DNA of 64,000 nt from Methanolinea mesophila (GCF_017873855.1 NZ_JAGGKR010000001.1:310001-374000); one strand, 5' to 3'. Positions 18,044 through 26,006 are shown, counted from the stretch's first letter. Made by a program: numbers and translations. Notes: generated by a model not told the origin, from the letters alone.

Positions 18044-18151
18044 TTATCCCCCGATCCCCCGTGCCGCCAGTACATCGGACCCGAAGCTCTTCGATGTGAT
18101 CGCAGTACCGCCGCTCCTGTACGAGGCGGCGAACGATGCCATGTCGAAGTT
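18044..18151 (-). repeat. Shared C-terminal-tail coding module, copy 3
   Basis: Third copy of the 108-bp module described at 14834-14941, with only scattered, mostly silent differences. Confidence 0.9.
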
Positions 18152-18826
18152 CCCGCCCGTTGTGATCTCACCGGCCGAAGAGACGGTGTCCTGCGACACG
18201 AGCGAGGCCGTGGAGGCGGTCGAGGCGGTAGTCGTCCTGGTCGCGGCGAACGAGCTGATGTTCACTGAAGAGACTTTGGAAAGTTTTGAACTCCTGATCT
18301 TTGAAAACAAACTTTGAGGAGATTTTTGGCTTGAAGAAACCCCATTATCAGTATCTCCGGTTATTACCGATACATCAGGATAAAATTTGAAGTAATAATC
18401 AGCGAATAACACGTGAAAAGTATTTGAATCTTGTCGCATTTCGAAGTCAAACATTTCCTTGGGAATAGTCAGGACCGCAACACCTTCATTCGGTGAAATT
18501 CCAGGAACAATCAGATAGTGAGTACCATTCGAAACGATGCTTTTTGCCGAATTCAGTTGAGAGGTGGGAATCGAAATCTCGATAAAATATTCGCTATAAT
18601 CACCGGGGGAATACTGAAGCATCCTTTGCGGGAAAACCAATGATATCAACTCTGGCGGTGTGAAATCGGTTGGTTCCGGGAGTACCGGGATGGTTTTGTG
18701 TGGAGGGAGAACTATCGGCGTCGGACCTGGTTCAATAATACCCGCACAGCCGGTTGGAATCACTATGAGAAACAGTATGGCAAAAAAAGTCAGGGCGATT
18801 GAATAAACGGACAATGTTTTTTTCAT
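18044..18826 (-). CDS. Lipoprotein with shared C-terminal tail (member 3)
   Basis: About 260 residues. Start at MKKTLSVYSIAL (18824-18826) with GGGGGAAAAA directly upstream. The signal sequence ends in a lipobox-like VIPTGCAG, so the protein is probably lipid-anchored. A Pro-rich segment (PTPIVLPPHKTIPVLPEP) leads into a beta-rich domain of unknown family. A Ser-rich linker with TASTASTASLVSQ, shared with member 1, precedes the common tail FDMASFAASYRSGG...GSDVLAARGIGG. The gene therefore combines an N-terminal lipid anchor with the C-terminal tail, so the tail is unlikely to be only an anchoring signal. Confidence 0.7.
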   Translation of the reverse strand: MKKTLSVYSIALTFFAILFLIVIPTGCAGIIEPGPTPIVLPPHKTIPVLPEPTDFTPPELISLVFPQRMLQYSPGDYSEYFIEISIPTSQLNSAKSIVSNGTHYLIVPGISPNEGVAVLTIPKEMFDFEMRQDSNTFHVLFADYYFKFYPDVSVITGDTDNGVSSSQKSPQSLFSKIRSSKLSKVSSVNISSFAATRTTTASTASTASLVSQDTVSSAGEITTGGNFDMASFAASYRSGGTAITSKSFGSDVLAARGIGG

Positions 18827-19017
18827 TTTTTCCCCCAAATAATTGAATATAGTCTTATTCACGAACTACGGTTACGAGGTCAGCCGCAACGGATGACTCT
18901 CGCGCTTCTATGCCACTACTTCTATTCAAGGTAAAAAATACTTTATGATATTTTCCATTCAGGAATTTAGCTGGTGTAACCGGAAAGGTGGATGTATGAA
19001 TGGCAGGGTGAAAGTGT

Positions 19018-19461
19018 TCAATCGGGAGCAACCTTTGTATACTCACTTGATACCCGATAGTGCAATTGATAGTGTTCGTCTGGGATGACGATCCAGGCCG
19101 GCCTTTCAAAATTGTAATACCGCGTTTCCTGTTCTCTTGGTATAAGATCCCCGATATCCGCCAGGAACCCGTTATCGATGATACAATTCTGGTACGGAAA
19201 AACCTTCTGCTTATTACAATACGAAAACTCGTCGATTCTTACATTTCTTGCGATTCTGCTCCCGTTATTGAGAATATTCACAGTGACGATATACCTATTC
19301 ACATCATCGATATAATTTCTTGTATAGGATCCATTGTGATGAACATCAGCGGTTACAAGAACATCGGGATTGGTGCTTCGGTACCTATTTGATAGGCACC
19401 CGGGACTTGCCATCAGAGCTATTAAAATAAAAATTAGTGCAACGAAAAGAATTTTTTTCAT
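19018..19461 (-). CDS. Lipoprotein with CARDB/FxLYD-like beta domain
   Basis: A 147-residue protein. The signal peptide with lipobox LMASPGCLS indicates lipid attachment at Cys22. The mature part reads like an extracellular immunoglobulin-type beta-sandwich: DVLVTADVHHNG, RYIVTVNILNNGSRIARNVRIDEF. That is the wording of CARDB or FxLYD domains, which mediate adhesion or protein contacts. Two cysteines (EFSYCNKQ and YQNCIID) may bond. It may be cotranscribed with member 3 of the tail family downstream (about 190 bp away). Confidence 0.65.
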   Translation of the reverse strand: MKKILFVALIFILIALMASPGCLSNRYRSTNPDVLVTADVHHNGSYTRNYIDDVNRYIVTVNILNNGSRIARNVRIDEFSYCNKQKVFPYQNCIIDNGFLADIGDLIPREQETRYYNFERPAWIVIPDEHYQLHYRVSSEYTKVAPD

Positions 19462-19545
19462 TACCTTGATTTCATCCCTCCGGTTCGAAAAGATTTCTGT
19501 AGAGAAGAAATGCCATAGAGCTAGAAGAGTATAAATGAATTATTC

Positions 19546-19645
19546 CTCCGCGACCCTGTCCTGGATCCGGCAGCCCTTCCCGGTGGTTCCCCCGTTTTTC
19601 CCGAACGGTGTTCGATGGGGGGCAGGACCGCTCCGGCGGAGGAGG
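19546..19645. repeat. Duplicated upstream region, copy B
   Basis: 19546-19609 matches 17037-17100 at about 90% identity; similarity continues weakly into GACCGCTCCGG...GGGACGG at 19625-19645. The segment lies between the lipoprotein gene and the PGF-tailed gene and contains no convincing ORF. Confidence 0.65.
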
Positions 19646-19762
19646 GACGGCTGCTGCAAAGTGTGACGTACAATTTCCCACGGATCCGGCGACCGGAACG
19701 AACATGGTGAGGCGTCTGCATACTACTGGTTAACCTGCTGACAGTGAGTGGTGGAGATCTGT

Positions 19763-20587
19763 ATGATGAGAAAAATATCAAAGAATACGATGATTCAAGA
19801 TAAAGGAAGACATCAACCATTGTGTTCAATAAAGTCGGCATTATTCGCAATTGCAGTCACATTTCTAATAGCATTGACACTTTTTTCCGGAATCGGTGCG
19901 GCCACGCTCTCTCAAACAGCGACTTCTCCCAATGGGAGCGTGAAGCTCACCATCATGCAACCGTTGGGCGAAGACGAGGCATGGATCGATATCGCTCCCC
20001 CGAACGCAGTTGTTCTCGGTGAAGTATCGGCTCCTGCAGGCATCCGGAATATCACAATCCGAAACGGGGCCGATGAAGTCATTTGTGGAAACGAGCCGAC
20101 AATCGCCTGTGATATTCCCGTTTCCGAAGGTGAAAATACCATTATCGTGACTGTGACGGATAACCTCGGAAACCAGGCCGTGAAAGCCCTGAACCTCACG
20201 GTCCACCTGAGCATCCCGCCTCCGACTCAATTGATGGCGGTCACAGTATCGGGCAGGGTGACGGACCTGAGAGGTACCCCGGTTCCCGGAGCTCTCGTGA
20301 AATTTGAATCGGAACCGTTCGAAGGATTCCCACCCTATAATGTGACAAATATTACCGCCGCGGATGGTAGTTACATTATAAAAAAGGCGAGAGGATTGCA
20401 CCAGACCATCAGCGTTGAAAAAGAGGGATATCTCCCTACCAGGACTATAGTTATCTTCGAGAGAACGAGAGATGAGCTGGACCTTGAATTAGTGCCGTCA
20501 CTCCCCTCAGTCCCGGGATTTGACATGCCGGTTTGTTTTGCCGCGTTTCTCGGGGCAATTTTCCTGGGCTGGTTCTGCAGAAAATGA
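19763..20587 (+). CDS. Secreted carboxypeptidase-regulatory-like protein with PGF-type sorting tail
   Basis: About 274 residues. Start at MMRKISKNT with GGAGAT 5-6 nt upstream. The signal sequence is FAIAVTFLIALTLFSGIGAA. Residues 45-150 are an Ig-like domain (LGEVSAPAGIRNITIRNG...ENTIIVTVTDNLGNQAV). Residues 160-240 are a CarboxypepD-regulatory-like fold (VSGRVTDLRGTPVPGALVKF...ADGSYIIKKA). The C-terminus is PSVPGFDMPVCF, a hydrophobic helix, then WFCRK: this is the PGF-helix-basic layout of the PGF-CTERM signals processed by archaeosortase ArtA, with Asp where Gly is usual. It probably ends up lipid-anchored on the S-layer side. Divergent from the upstream lipoprotein gene. Confidence 0.75.
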   Translation: MMRKISKNTMIQDKGRHQPLCSIKSALFAIAVTFLIALTLFSGIGAATLSQTATSPNGSVKLTIMQPLGEDEAWIDIAPPNAVVLGEVSAPAGIRNITIRNGADEVICGNEPTIACDIPVSEGENTIIVTVTDNLGNQAVKALNLTVHLSIPPPTQLMAVTVSGRVTDLRGTPVPGALVKFESEPFEGFPPYNVTNITAADGSYIIKKARGLHQTISVEKEGYLPTRTIVIFERTRDELDLELVPSLPSVPGFDMPVCFAAFLGAIFLGWFCRK

Positions 20588-20631
20588 GAGGTCCTGGAAG
20601 AGATGTAATTTTTTAACCGGGGCAATTATAA

Positions 20632-20641
20632 TATTTTAAAT
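20632..20641 (+). promoter_or_regulatory. Duplicated promoter, Cys-rich array copy 1
   Basis: TATA element TATTTTAAAT inside a conserved block (20611-20675) that recurs before each of the four array genes: TTTTAACCGGGGCAATTATA, the TATA box, and GTGGAATTAAA directly before the ATG. Equivalent TATA positions are 21221-21230, 21849-21858 and 22466-22475. Confidence 0.65.
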
Positions 20642-20675
20642 ATCATTTGGATCTTAATTCGACCGTGGAATTAAA

Positions 20676-21074
20676 ATGAAAATCTGGCCTCTCATTTCAG
20701 CATTTTTCATAGTAACCCTCGTCTGTGCGCCGGTTCTCGCCATCAGTGCGAGCGAACTGATTTCAAGCCACCGCACGGGCTCGCCTTCTTCCCTCACTAT
20801 CCCGACAAGAATCCCGTCGGTAACGCCGACCGCTACGCCGCCTCCTCAAGTTACCGTCACACCGTTTCCTACGCGGGATCTTTCGTCGATCTTTGCCATG
20901 CCTACATTAAAGCCAACTTCGATTTACGTAAATCCATGGAAAATATACACTTGTCCACAGGACATATTGACGGGAAGACTGTATCGTTCTCTGGGAGAAG
21001 GGACGTGCGTATGTTTCGAGAGTTATGAATGTAATTGTGACGATTTTGAAAATAAACCAGGGGAACAGATATGA
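20676..21074 (+). CDS. Secreted Cys-rich array protein, copy 1 (C-terminus frameshifted)
   Basis: A 132-residue member of a four-gene tandem family. It has a signal peptide (ISAFFIVTLVCAPVLA), a conserved SASELISSHRTG segment, a Thr/Pro-rich linker (TIPTRIPSVTPTATP) and a Cys-rich end (YTCPQDILTGRLY...GTCVCFESYECNCDD). The frame ends early at GEQI. The missing end (FIVKDGCPVKWAEH) is found in the frame one base back, up to a TAA at 21128-21130, so one base was lost near the GGGG run at about 21058-21062. It is either a slightly truncated but expressed protein or a decaying copy. Confidence 0.65.
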   Translation: MKIWPLISAFFIVTLVCAPVLAISASELISSHRTGSPSSLTIPTRIPSVTPTATPPPQVTVTPFPTRDLSSIFAMPTLKPTSIYVNPWKIYTCPQDILTGRLYRSLGEGTCVCFESYECNCDDFENKPGEQI

Positions 21075-21264
21075 TAGGAATACTATTTATCGTGAAAGAC
21101 GGCTGCCCGGTGAAATGGGCCGAACATTAATTCAAGATCTGATATACTTCCTCTTTTGAATCATTAGAATGAATTAGTGTGAATTTTCTTCCTCTGTTTT
21201 TTTAACCGGGGCAATTATAATATTTTAAATATCATTTAGGTCTAAATTCAGTCGTGGAATTAAA

Positions 21265-21759
21265 ATGAAAATCCGGCCTCTCATTTCGGTATTTTTTATT
21301 GTAACACTCGTATGCGCACCGGTCCTTGCCATCAGCGCGGGCGAACTGATTTCAAGCCATCGCACGGGCTCGTCTTCTCTCATCAATATCCCGACAAGAA
21401 TCCCGTCGGTAACGCCGACCGCTACGCCGGCTCCTCAAGCCACCGTTACACCGCTTCCTACGCGGGATATTTCGTCCATTTTTGATGTATTCAAGAATAA
21501 AGGCACCTTCGTCATGCCGACAGCAAAGCCAACCCCAAATTACATCATTAATCAGGGAAAGACGTACACCTGTCCCCCGGACATACCGGTTGGAGAAATG
21601 CATCGCACTGTGGCAGGAGTAGACTGTACATGCTTCGTGGGTTTTGAATGTGGTTGTTACGATCCACAGACGGGACTGCCGTACCTGATGGGGGTGGATA
21701 GGTTGGGAAGAACCTTTATCGTGAAAGACGGCTGCCCTGCGAGGTGGGCCGAATACTAA
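21265..21759 (+). CDS. Secreted Cys-rich array protein, copy 2
   Basis: A 164-residue intact paralogue. It has a signal peptide, SAGELISSHRTG, a Thr/Pro linker, then DISSIFDVFKNKGTFVMPT, a segment absent from copy 1. The Cys-rich domain (YTCPPDIPVGEMH...DCTCFVGFECGCYDPQTG...LGRTFIVKDGCPARWAEY) has six cysteines and looks like a small disulfide-knit extracellular module. I do not recognise it from a named family. The Thr/Pro stretch is a likely glycosylated spacer. It carries its own copy of the promoter and a T-rich tail after the stop. Confidence 0.7.
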   Translation: MKIRPLISVFFIVTLVCAPVLAISAGELISSHRTGSSSLINIPTRIPSVTPTATPAPQATVTPLPTRDISSIFDVFKNKGTFVMPTAKPTPNYIINQGKTYTCPPDIPVGEMHRTVAGVDCTCFVGFECGCYDPQTGLPYLMGVDRLGRTFIVKDGCPARWAEY

Positions 21760-21892
21760 CATCAGATCCGATATACTTCCCTTTTTGAATTATTTGAATG
21801 AATTCGTTGAATTTTCTTCCTCTGTTTTTTTAACCGGGGCAATTATAATATTTTAAATATCATTTGGATCGTAATTCCACCGTGGAATTAAA

Positions 21893-22375
21893 ATGAAAAT
21901 CTGGCCTTTCATTTCAGTATTTTTTATAGTAACACTCGTCTGTGCGCCGGTCCTTGCCATCAGTGCGAGCGAATTGATTTCAAGCCATCGTACGGGCTCG
22001 CCTTCTTCCATCACTATCCCGAAAAGGATCCCGTCTGTAACGGCGACCGCTACGCTGGCTCCTCAAGCCACCGTCACACCGCTTCCCACACAGGATATTT
22101 CGTCCATCTTTGATGTATTCAAGAATAAGGGCACCTTCGTCATGCCGACAGCAAAGCCAACCCCAAATTACGCCAATACTCAGGAAAAGACATACACCTG
22201 CCCCCCGGACATACCGGTTGGAAAATTGTATCTCACTATGGTGGGTGGATCCTGCATATGCTTCGTGGGTTATGAGTGTAATTGTGATGATGATAAGTAT
22301 CCCGTGGGTAGGGATATGCTAGGAAGACTGTTTACAGTGAAAGACGGCTGCCCGGTGAAATGGGCCGAATATTAA
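21893..22375 (+). CDS. Secreted Cys-rich array protein, copy 3
   Basis: A 160-residue paralogue almost identical to copy 2 through KPTPNYANTQEKTYTCPPDI, then with its own loop (MVGGSCICFVGYECNCDDDKYPVG) and the family ending FTVKDGCPVKWAEY. The pattern of near-identity at the N-terminus and promoter but variable Cys loops suggests recent duplication with diversification at the presumed exposed face. The stop is followed by ATCAGATCTGAT, a perfect 12-bp palindrome at 22377-22388, and a T-rich stretch. Confidence 0.7.
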   Translation: MKIWPFISVFFIVTLVCAPVLAISASELISSHRTGSPSSITIPKRIPSVTATATLAPQATVTPLPTQDISSIFDVFKNKGTFVMPTAKPTPNYANTQEKTYTCPPDIPVGKLYLTMVGGSCICFVGYECNCDDDKYPVGRDMLGRLFTVKDGCPVKWAEY

Positions 22376-22509
22376 TATCAGATCTGATATACTTCCTCTT
22401 TTGAATCATTAGAATGAATTAGTGTGAATTTTCTTCCTCTATTTTTTTAACCCGGGCAATTATAATAATTTAAATATCATTTGGGTCGTAATTCCATCGT
22501 GGAATTAAA

Positions 22510-22986
22510 ATGAAAATCTGGCCTCTCATTTCAGCATTTTTCATATTAACACTCGTCTGTGCGCCGGTCCTCGCCATCAGCGCGAGCGAACTGATTTCAA
22601 GCCATCGCACGGGCTCGCCTTCTTCCATCACTATCCCGACAAGAATCCCGTCGGTCACACCGACCGCTATGCCGACACCCCAGGTTATCGTTACACCGCT
22701 TCCTACGAGGAATATGTCGTCCGTCTTTGATTCGTTCTCGGATAAGAGCACCTTCTTCACCCCCATAAAAAAACCAAGAATAACTGCAACGCCAACGATT
22801 GAACCGTTGAATATTCTTTCCTGCCCTCCCTCAAGCCCCATCGGTGAACTGCACCATTGTTTGTGCACGTGTGATGGCCCCGAATGTATTAATCCTAATA
22901 CGGGGTGGCCCTACCCGATGGGAGGAGATATGGCAGGAAGATTATTCTATGTGAAAGAAGGCTGCCCTGCGAAATGGGCGGAATAA
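22510..22986 (+). CDS. Secreted Cys-rich array protein, copy 4
   Basis: A 158-residue paralogue, the most diverged after the linker: MSSVFDSFSDKSTFFTPIKKPR, a second Thr/Pro piece, then LSCPPSSPIGELHHCLCTCDGPECINPNTGWPYPMG and FYVKEGCPAKWAE. It has more cysteines in the first loop than the other copies. Signal peptide and promoter are as in copies 1-3. Repeat period across the array (ATG to ATG) is 589, 628 and 617 bp. Confidence 0.7.
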   Translation: MKIWPLISAFFILTLVCAPVLAISASELISSHRTGSPSSITIPTRIPSVTPTAMPTPQVIVTPLPTRNMSSVFDSFSDKSTFFTPIKKPRITATPTIEPLNILSCPPSSPIGELHHCLCTCDGPECINPNTGWPYPMGGDMAGRLFYVKEGCPAKWAE

Positions 22987-23060
22987 ATTCCAGTTATTGA
23001 ACTAGGGACATCATATATATTTTAATAATATAAAATTTATGAGAATACAAGTGAAAGATC

Positions 23061-23732
23061 ATGTTCGGGGGAAAAACCAGATTGGGAAAATTTCTTTTTA
23101 TCGGTGCAATATTAACGTTTGCGATGTCTTTTTCGATTGCTTCTGTGTTGGCGGATACATCAATAGCAGATCCCAACGTCCACCAAAATTGGGAGCCGTA
23201 TCCAGTCATGATCCCTCAACATATCCCTATATCTATGCCTGATTCAGGTAGTTCCGTGAATGAACCGGTTATCGTATACCCGACTCCCACGCCGACCCAG
23301 ACACCTGTACAATCGGTTCCTGATCAAAATGCCTCGTCGGGATGGCAAATAATTCCTATCGGAGATGGTCGATATATCTATATTCATCCGCCGTACGAAC
23401 ACATCCCCCTGGTGGACCCCAATACCCCCCCTGCGAAACCGGTGACGACCCTCACCCCACCAATACCCACCCCCCTATCCACACCTCCTGCAGATATCCC
23501 GAATCCCGGCGTGATTCTTCCGTCAAACCCCATACCTGTCGTTACATCTTCCCAATCATTATTCTCCAGCCTGATCTCGAGGATCTCTTCATCCCCGGTC
23601 ACGGTCCCGGTCCCGGCCCAATCGGAGGGTCCTTCCGCGTCAGCGGGTCCGATGCTTGCGGAGGCCGCTCGGCAGGGCTCCGGCCCGGACCCGTTCTTTT
23701 ACGTCGATTACGTAGTCCCGAACCGGCGCTGA
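23061..23732 (+). CDS. Secreted Pro-rich protein
   Basis: 223 residues, with a signal peptide (FLFIGAILTFAMSFSIASVLA) followed by a mostly disordered Pro/Thr/Ser-rich chain (VYPTPTPTQTPVQ; TLTPPIPTPLSTPP) with one folded-looking patch, GWQIIPIGDGRYIYIHPPY. Near the end, SQSLFSSLISRISSS resembles the SPQSLFSKIRSS linker of the tail-family member at 18044, but the C-terminus (GPDPFFYVDYVVPNRR) is different. The 3' third is GC-rich and the 5' part AT-rich, again suggesting module joining. Function unknown; probably a cell-wall-associated spacer protein. A TATA-rich stretch lies at 23010-23035. Confidence 0.65.
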   Translation: MFGGKTRLGKFLFIGAILTFAMSFSIASVLADTSIADPNVHQNWEPYPVMIPQHIPISMPDSGSSVNEPVIVYPTPTPTQTPVQSVPDQNASSGWQIIPIGDGRYIYIHPPYEHIPLVDPNTPPAKPVTTLTPPIPTPLSTPPADIPNPGVILPSNPIPVVTSSQSLFSSLISRISSSPVTVPVPAQSEGPSASAGPMLAEAARQGSGPDPFFYVDYVVPNRR

Positions 23733-23910
23733 TGATTCTCTCGCGTAGTGAGGAGCACGAAGAAGATTTGAACCGAGGGATCTTTCACCTGTCACCTGTA
23801 TAAGCTGCTCTCACCCGTCAGCTCCGGGCACCATTCATAAGGGTAGACTTTATCATTCCCATTGACGATTAGCCCAAAAGAGTGCTAAGTCTCGATGAGG
23901 AGAATGAGAA

Positions 23911-24342
23911 ATGTCTTCATTGTCCGATACTATTGCGTCCTTCGGGACATCAGAACGGATACTGGCAATCCTGTTCGGGTTAGGATTCGTCATCGGCTTC
24001 CTCCTGACTCCGCTCGGATTCGAGACCCGTATGAATGAAATCCGGACCCTCGCATTCGGAGTGTTCTTCATTGTCGTAGGGTTGCTGCTCCCGCTTGCAG
24101 GGCTCGCGATGCTGCTGGTCCGGAGATCGAAACTCGCCGGTGTCCTGGCGATAATCGATGCAGCGTTCCTTTTCCTCGTCGCCCCCGCCGACCAGGCGAA
24201 ATTTTTCTTCACGGTCCCCCCGCCGCCCGCCGTTACGGCCGGCGAGTTCATCCTGATCTTCGTGGGGATCGGGTACATGCTCTACGGACAAAGGGTGTAT
24301 CTCGGGAACGGGACATCCCGGGAGGCCCCGCGATCTCCCTGA
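23911..24342 (+). CDS. Four-helix membrane protein, unknown
   Basis: A 143-residue integral membrane protein with four hydrophobic segments (around 16-36, 44-68, 72-92 and 108-130) and a short Pro-rich loop (TVPPPPAV) between the last two. No family recognised. GC content returns to that of the core chromosome here, so this gene marks the right edge of the island. The ATG follows GAGGAGAATGAGAA, a good binding site. Confidence 0.65.
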   Translation: MSSLSDTIASFGTSERILAILFGLGFVIGFLLTPLGFETRMNEIRTLAFGVFFIVVGLLLPLAGLAMLLVRRSKLAGVLAIIDAAFLFLVAPADQAKFFFTVPPPPAVTAGEFILIFVGIGYMLYGQRVYLGNGTSREAPRSP

Positions 24343-24467
24343 TTCGGTCACATTTTCTCTATTTACACGGCCCTTGTGGTGAAATTTCGTGCCGCCGACC
24401 CCATTACTGAGTAACCCGGAATCTGGTCCTCCGGACCGGCTCGTTCACTGGAGCGTGTTCCCCGCAG

Positions 24468-24602
24468 GACGAGACCTAATCGTTTTCATGGGACATGCGA
24501 ATCGGGATCGGACGAGACCTTATCGTTTTCAGGGGACGGGCGAATCGGGATCGGACGAGGCCTTATCGTTTCATCGGACAGGCGAATCGGGATCGGACGA
24601 GA
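24468..24602. repeat. Degenerate 43-bp tandem repeat, about three copies
   Basis: GACGAGR-CCTWATCGTTT followed by GGGACRKGCGAATCGGGATCG recurs at 24468, 24511, 24554 and (partly) 24596 with period 43/43/42 bp. The right end overlaps the last codons of the lipoprotein gene at 24571-25014. Confidence 0.85.
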
Positions 24603-25014
24603 TTCGCGAGAATACCTGGCCAGGTTGTTCTTTGATCGAGAAGGTGTCCCGCAGGGGATCGTAGACTATAGTAAGAGTGCGCCGGATCGCGAGGGCAGTG
24701 ACCTCGCCGTACCCGATATGAGCCCCCTCAGTCGTGAAGGTATAAAGTCCGCCCGGCTCCCATTGCCCGTAATACTGGAACGAATATTTCGGGTGGATAT
24801 CCCCGGTGTCTGACCAGGCGCTGAACGTTCCATTTCCCCAGAAGCGGTAGAACACCGTCGAATCCGACTGGTGTGAGATCCAGGCACCCACGATGGGATC
24901 TCCCTGCGATGGTGCCGAAGTGGGAACGTGCGGGATAGTGCTGCACCCTGCGAAGAGGAGTGCACCGGACAGGAGGAAGACCAGGATCACCGGGATATTT
25001 CGATGCATTCTCAT
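24571..25014 (-). CDS. Lipoprotein with lipocalin-like strand-rich domain
   Basis: About 147 residues from the ATG at 25012-25014 (MRMHRNIPVILVF). The signal peptide ends in a lipobox LLFAGCST, so the protein is lipid-anchored. The mature domain (DPIVGAWISHQSDSTVFYRF, NGTFSAW, YYGQWEPGGLYTF, LTIVYDPLRDTFS) reads as a small beta-barrel of the kind often listed as lipocalin-like in methanogens. The last nine or so residues (ISSDPDSPVR) are encoded by the 43-bp tandem repeat, so the C-terminus seems to have been reset by repeat expansion. Confidence 0.65.
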   Translation of the reverse strand: MRMHRNIPVILVFLLSGALLFAGCSTIPHVPTSAPSQGDPIVGAWISHQSDSTVFYRFWGNGTFSAWSDTGDIHPKYSFQYYGQWEPGGLYTFTTEGAHIGYGEVTALAIRRTLTIVYDPLRDTFSIKEQPGQVFSRISSDPDSPVR

Positions 25015-25274
25015 CCGGAGTGTGGGTTCGGGGAGAGATATAGATATCCGCTCTTCCGGCGCGATGATTCCTCGATCGGCCCTTCCTTTGGGCACGTCAG
25101 AAGGAGATGAAAAAAAATTAGGAAAATATTCATTCACGAGGAGAGAAAGAAATCCTCGGCCGTTTACACCGGCAATTGCGAATTCCGTGCAGTCACACAC
25201 ATTCACTCCTCTCCTTCCCCAAAAACCACGTAGATCGATTCATTCGCGTTCATCCCGGGATGAAAGGAACTTAG

Positions 25275-26006
25275 TCACCGGCGGTCGACCCCCGGGCATT
25301 TCGCCAGGAGCGCTGCGAGCGGTCCGGGTTTTGTTACCATCACGTCGTGTCCCGCGTCGATCTCGCCATAGCCCCACCGATCTGCCCTGGCATGTTCGGC
25401 AAAAGGCTTCAGCGCCGATGCCATCGGCTCCTGCGTGCAGTGGATGTACGTTTTCGGCAGGCGGTCGGATGCGTGCGTGTGCAGGTCCAGCGTATCGAAG
25501 AGGCACTTCATGGGAAAATCGGTCAGGCGCGGGGCCACCCAGGCGACGTCACCGGGGTCGGTCACGCCCCACCGGGCCAGAAATGCCTCTGACGGGGGGA
25601 GCCGCCAGCCGTCGCCCATCCGCCCGGACCATTCGAGGTAAAATTTTTGCGTCGCCTTTGTCTGCACGTCGAAGAGGCACTGGCCGTCCCGGGCGAGAAA
25701 TGCGGCAAGATAGACCAGGCGCCGTATTCGTTCGTGTGCCGACTCGGCGAGCTGGGTGATGACCAGGCCGGCGTAACTGTGACCGACCACGATGACATCC
25801 GCGAGGTCCTCGAACTTCAGCACTTCCCCCAGGTCCTCGACGTGGGTAGAGAGCCCCGTCTCCCTGGTGAGGAGGTGCGATCGCTCCCCCATGCCGGTCA
25901 GCGTGGGGGAAAAGACCTCGTGTCCTTCCTTTCGGAGGTATTCGGTCAGCCTGCGCCAGCACCAGCCCCCGTGCATCGCTCCGTGGACGAGAAGGAATAC
26001 CGCCAT
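25275..26006 (-). CDS. Alpha/beta hydrolase (esterase-like)
   Basis: A 243-residue soluble alpha/beta-hydrolase of the salicylate esterase / methylesterase type. The oxyanion-hole motif is LVHGAMHGGWCW (6-17), the nucleophile Ser is in GHSYAG (about residue 77) and the catalytic His in DAGHDVMVTKP near the C-terminus. The family cleaves small esters; the natural substrate is unknown. AGGT lies 5 nt before the ATG. It is downstream of, and in the same direction as, the TetR gene, with 160 bp between them, so it may be part of that regulator's set. Confidence 0.85.
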   Translation of the reverse strand: MAVFLLVHGAMHGGWCWRRLTEYLRKEGHEVFSPTLTGMGERSHLLTRETGLSTHVEDLGEVLKFEDLADVIVVGHSYAGLVITQLAESAHERIRRLVYLAAFLARDGQCLFDVQTKATQKFYLEWSGRMGDGWRLPPSEAFLARWGVTDPGDVAWVAPRLTDFPMKCLFDTLDLHTHASDRLPKTYIHCTQEPMASALKPFAEHARADRWGYGEIDAGHDVMVTKPGPLAALLAKCPGVDRR

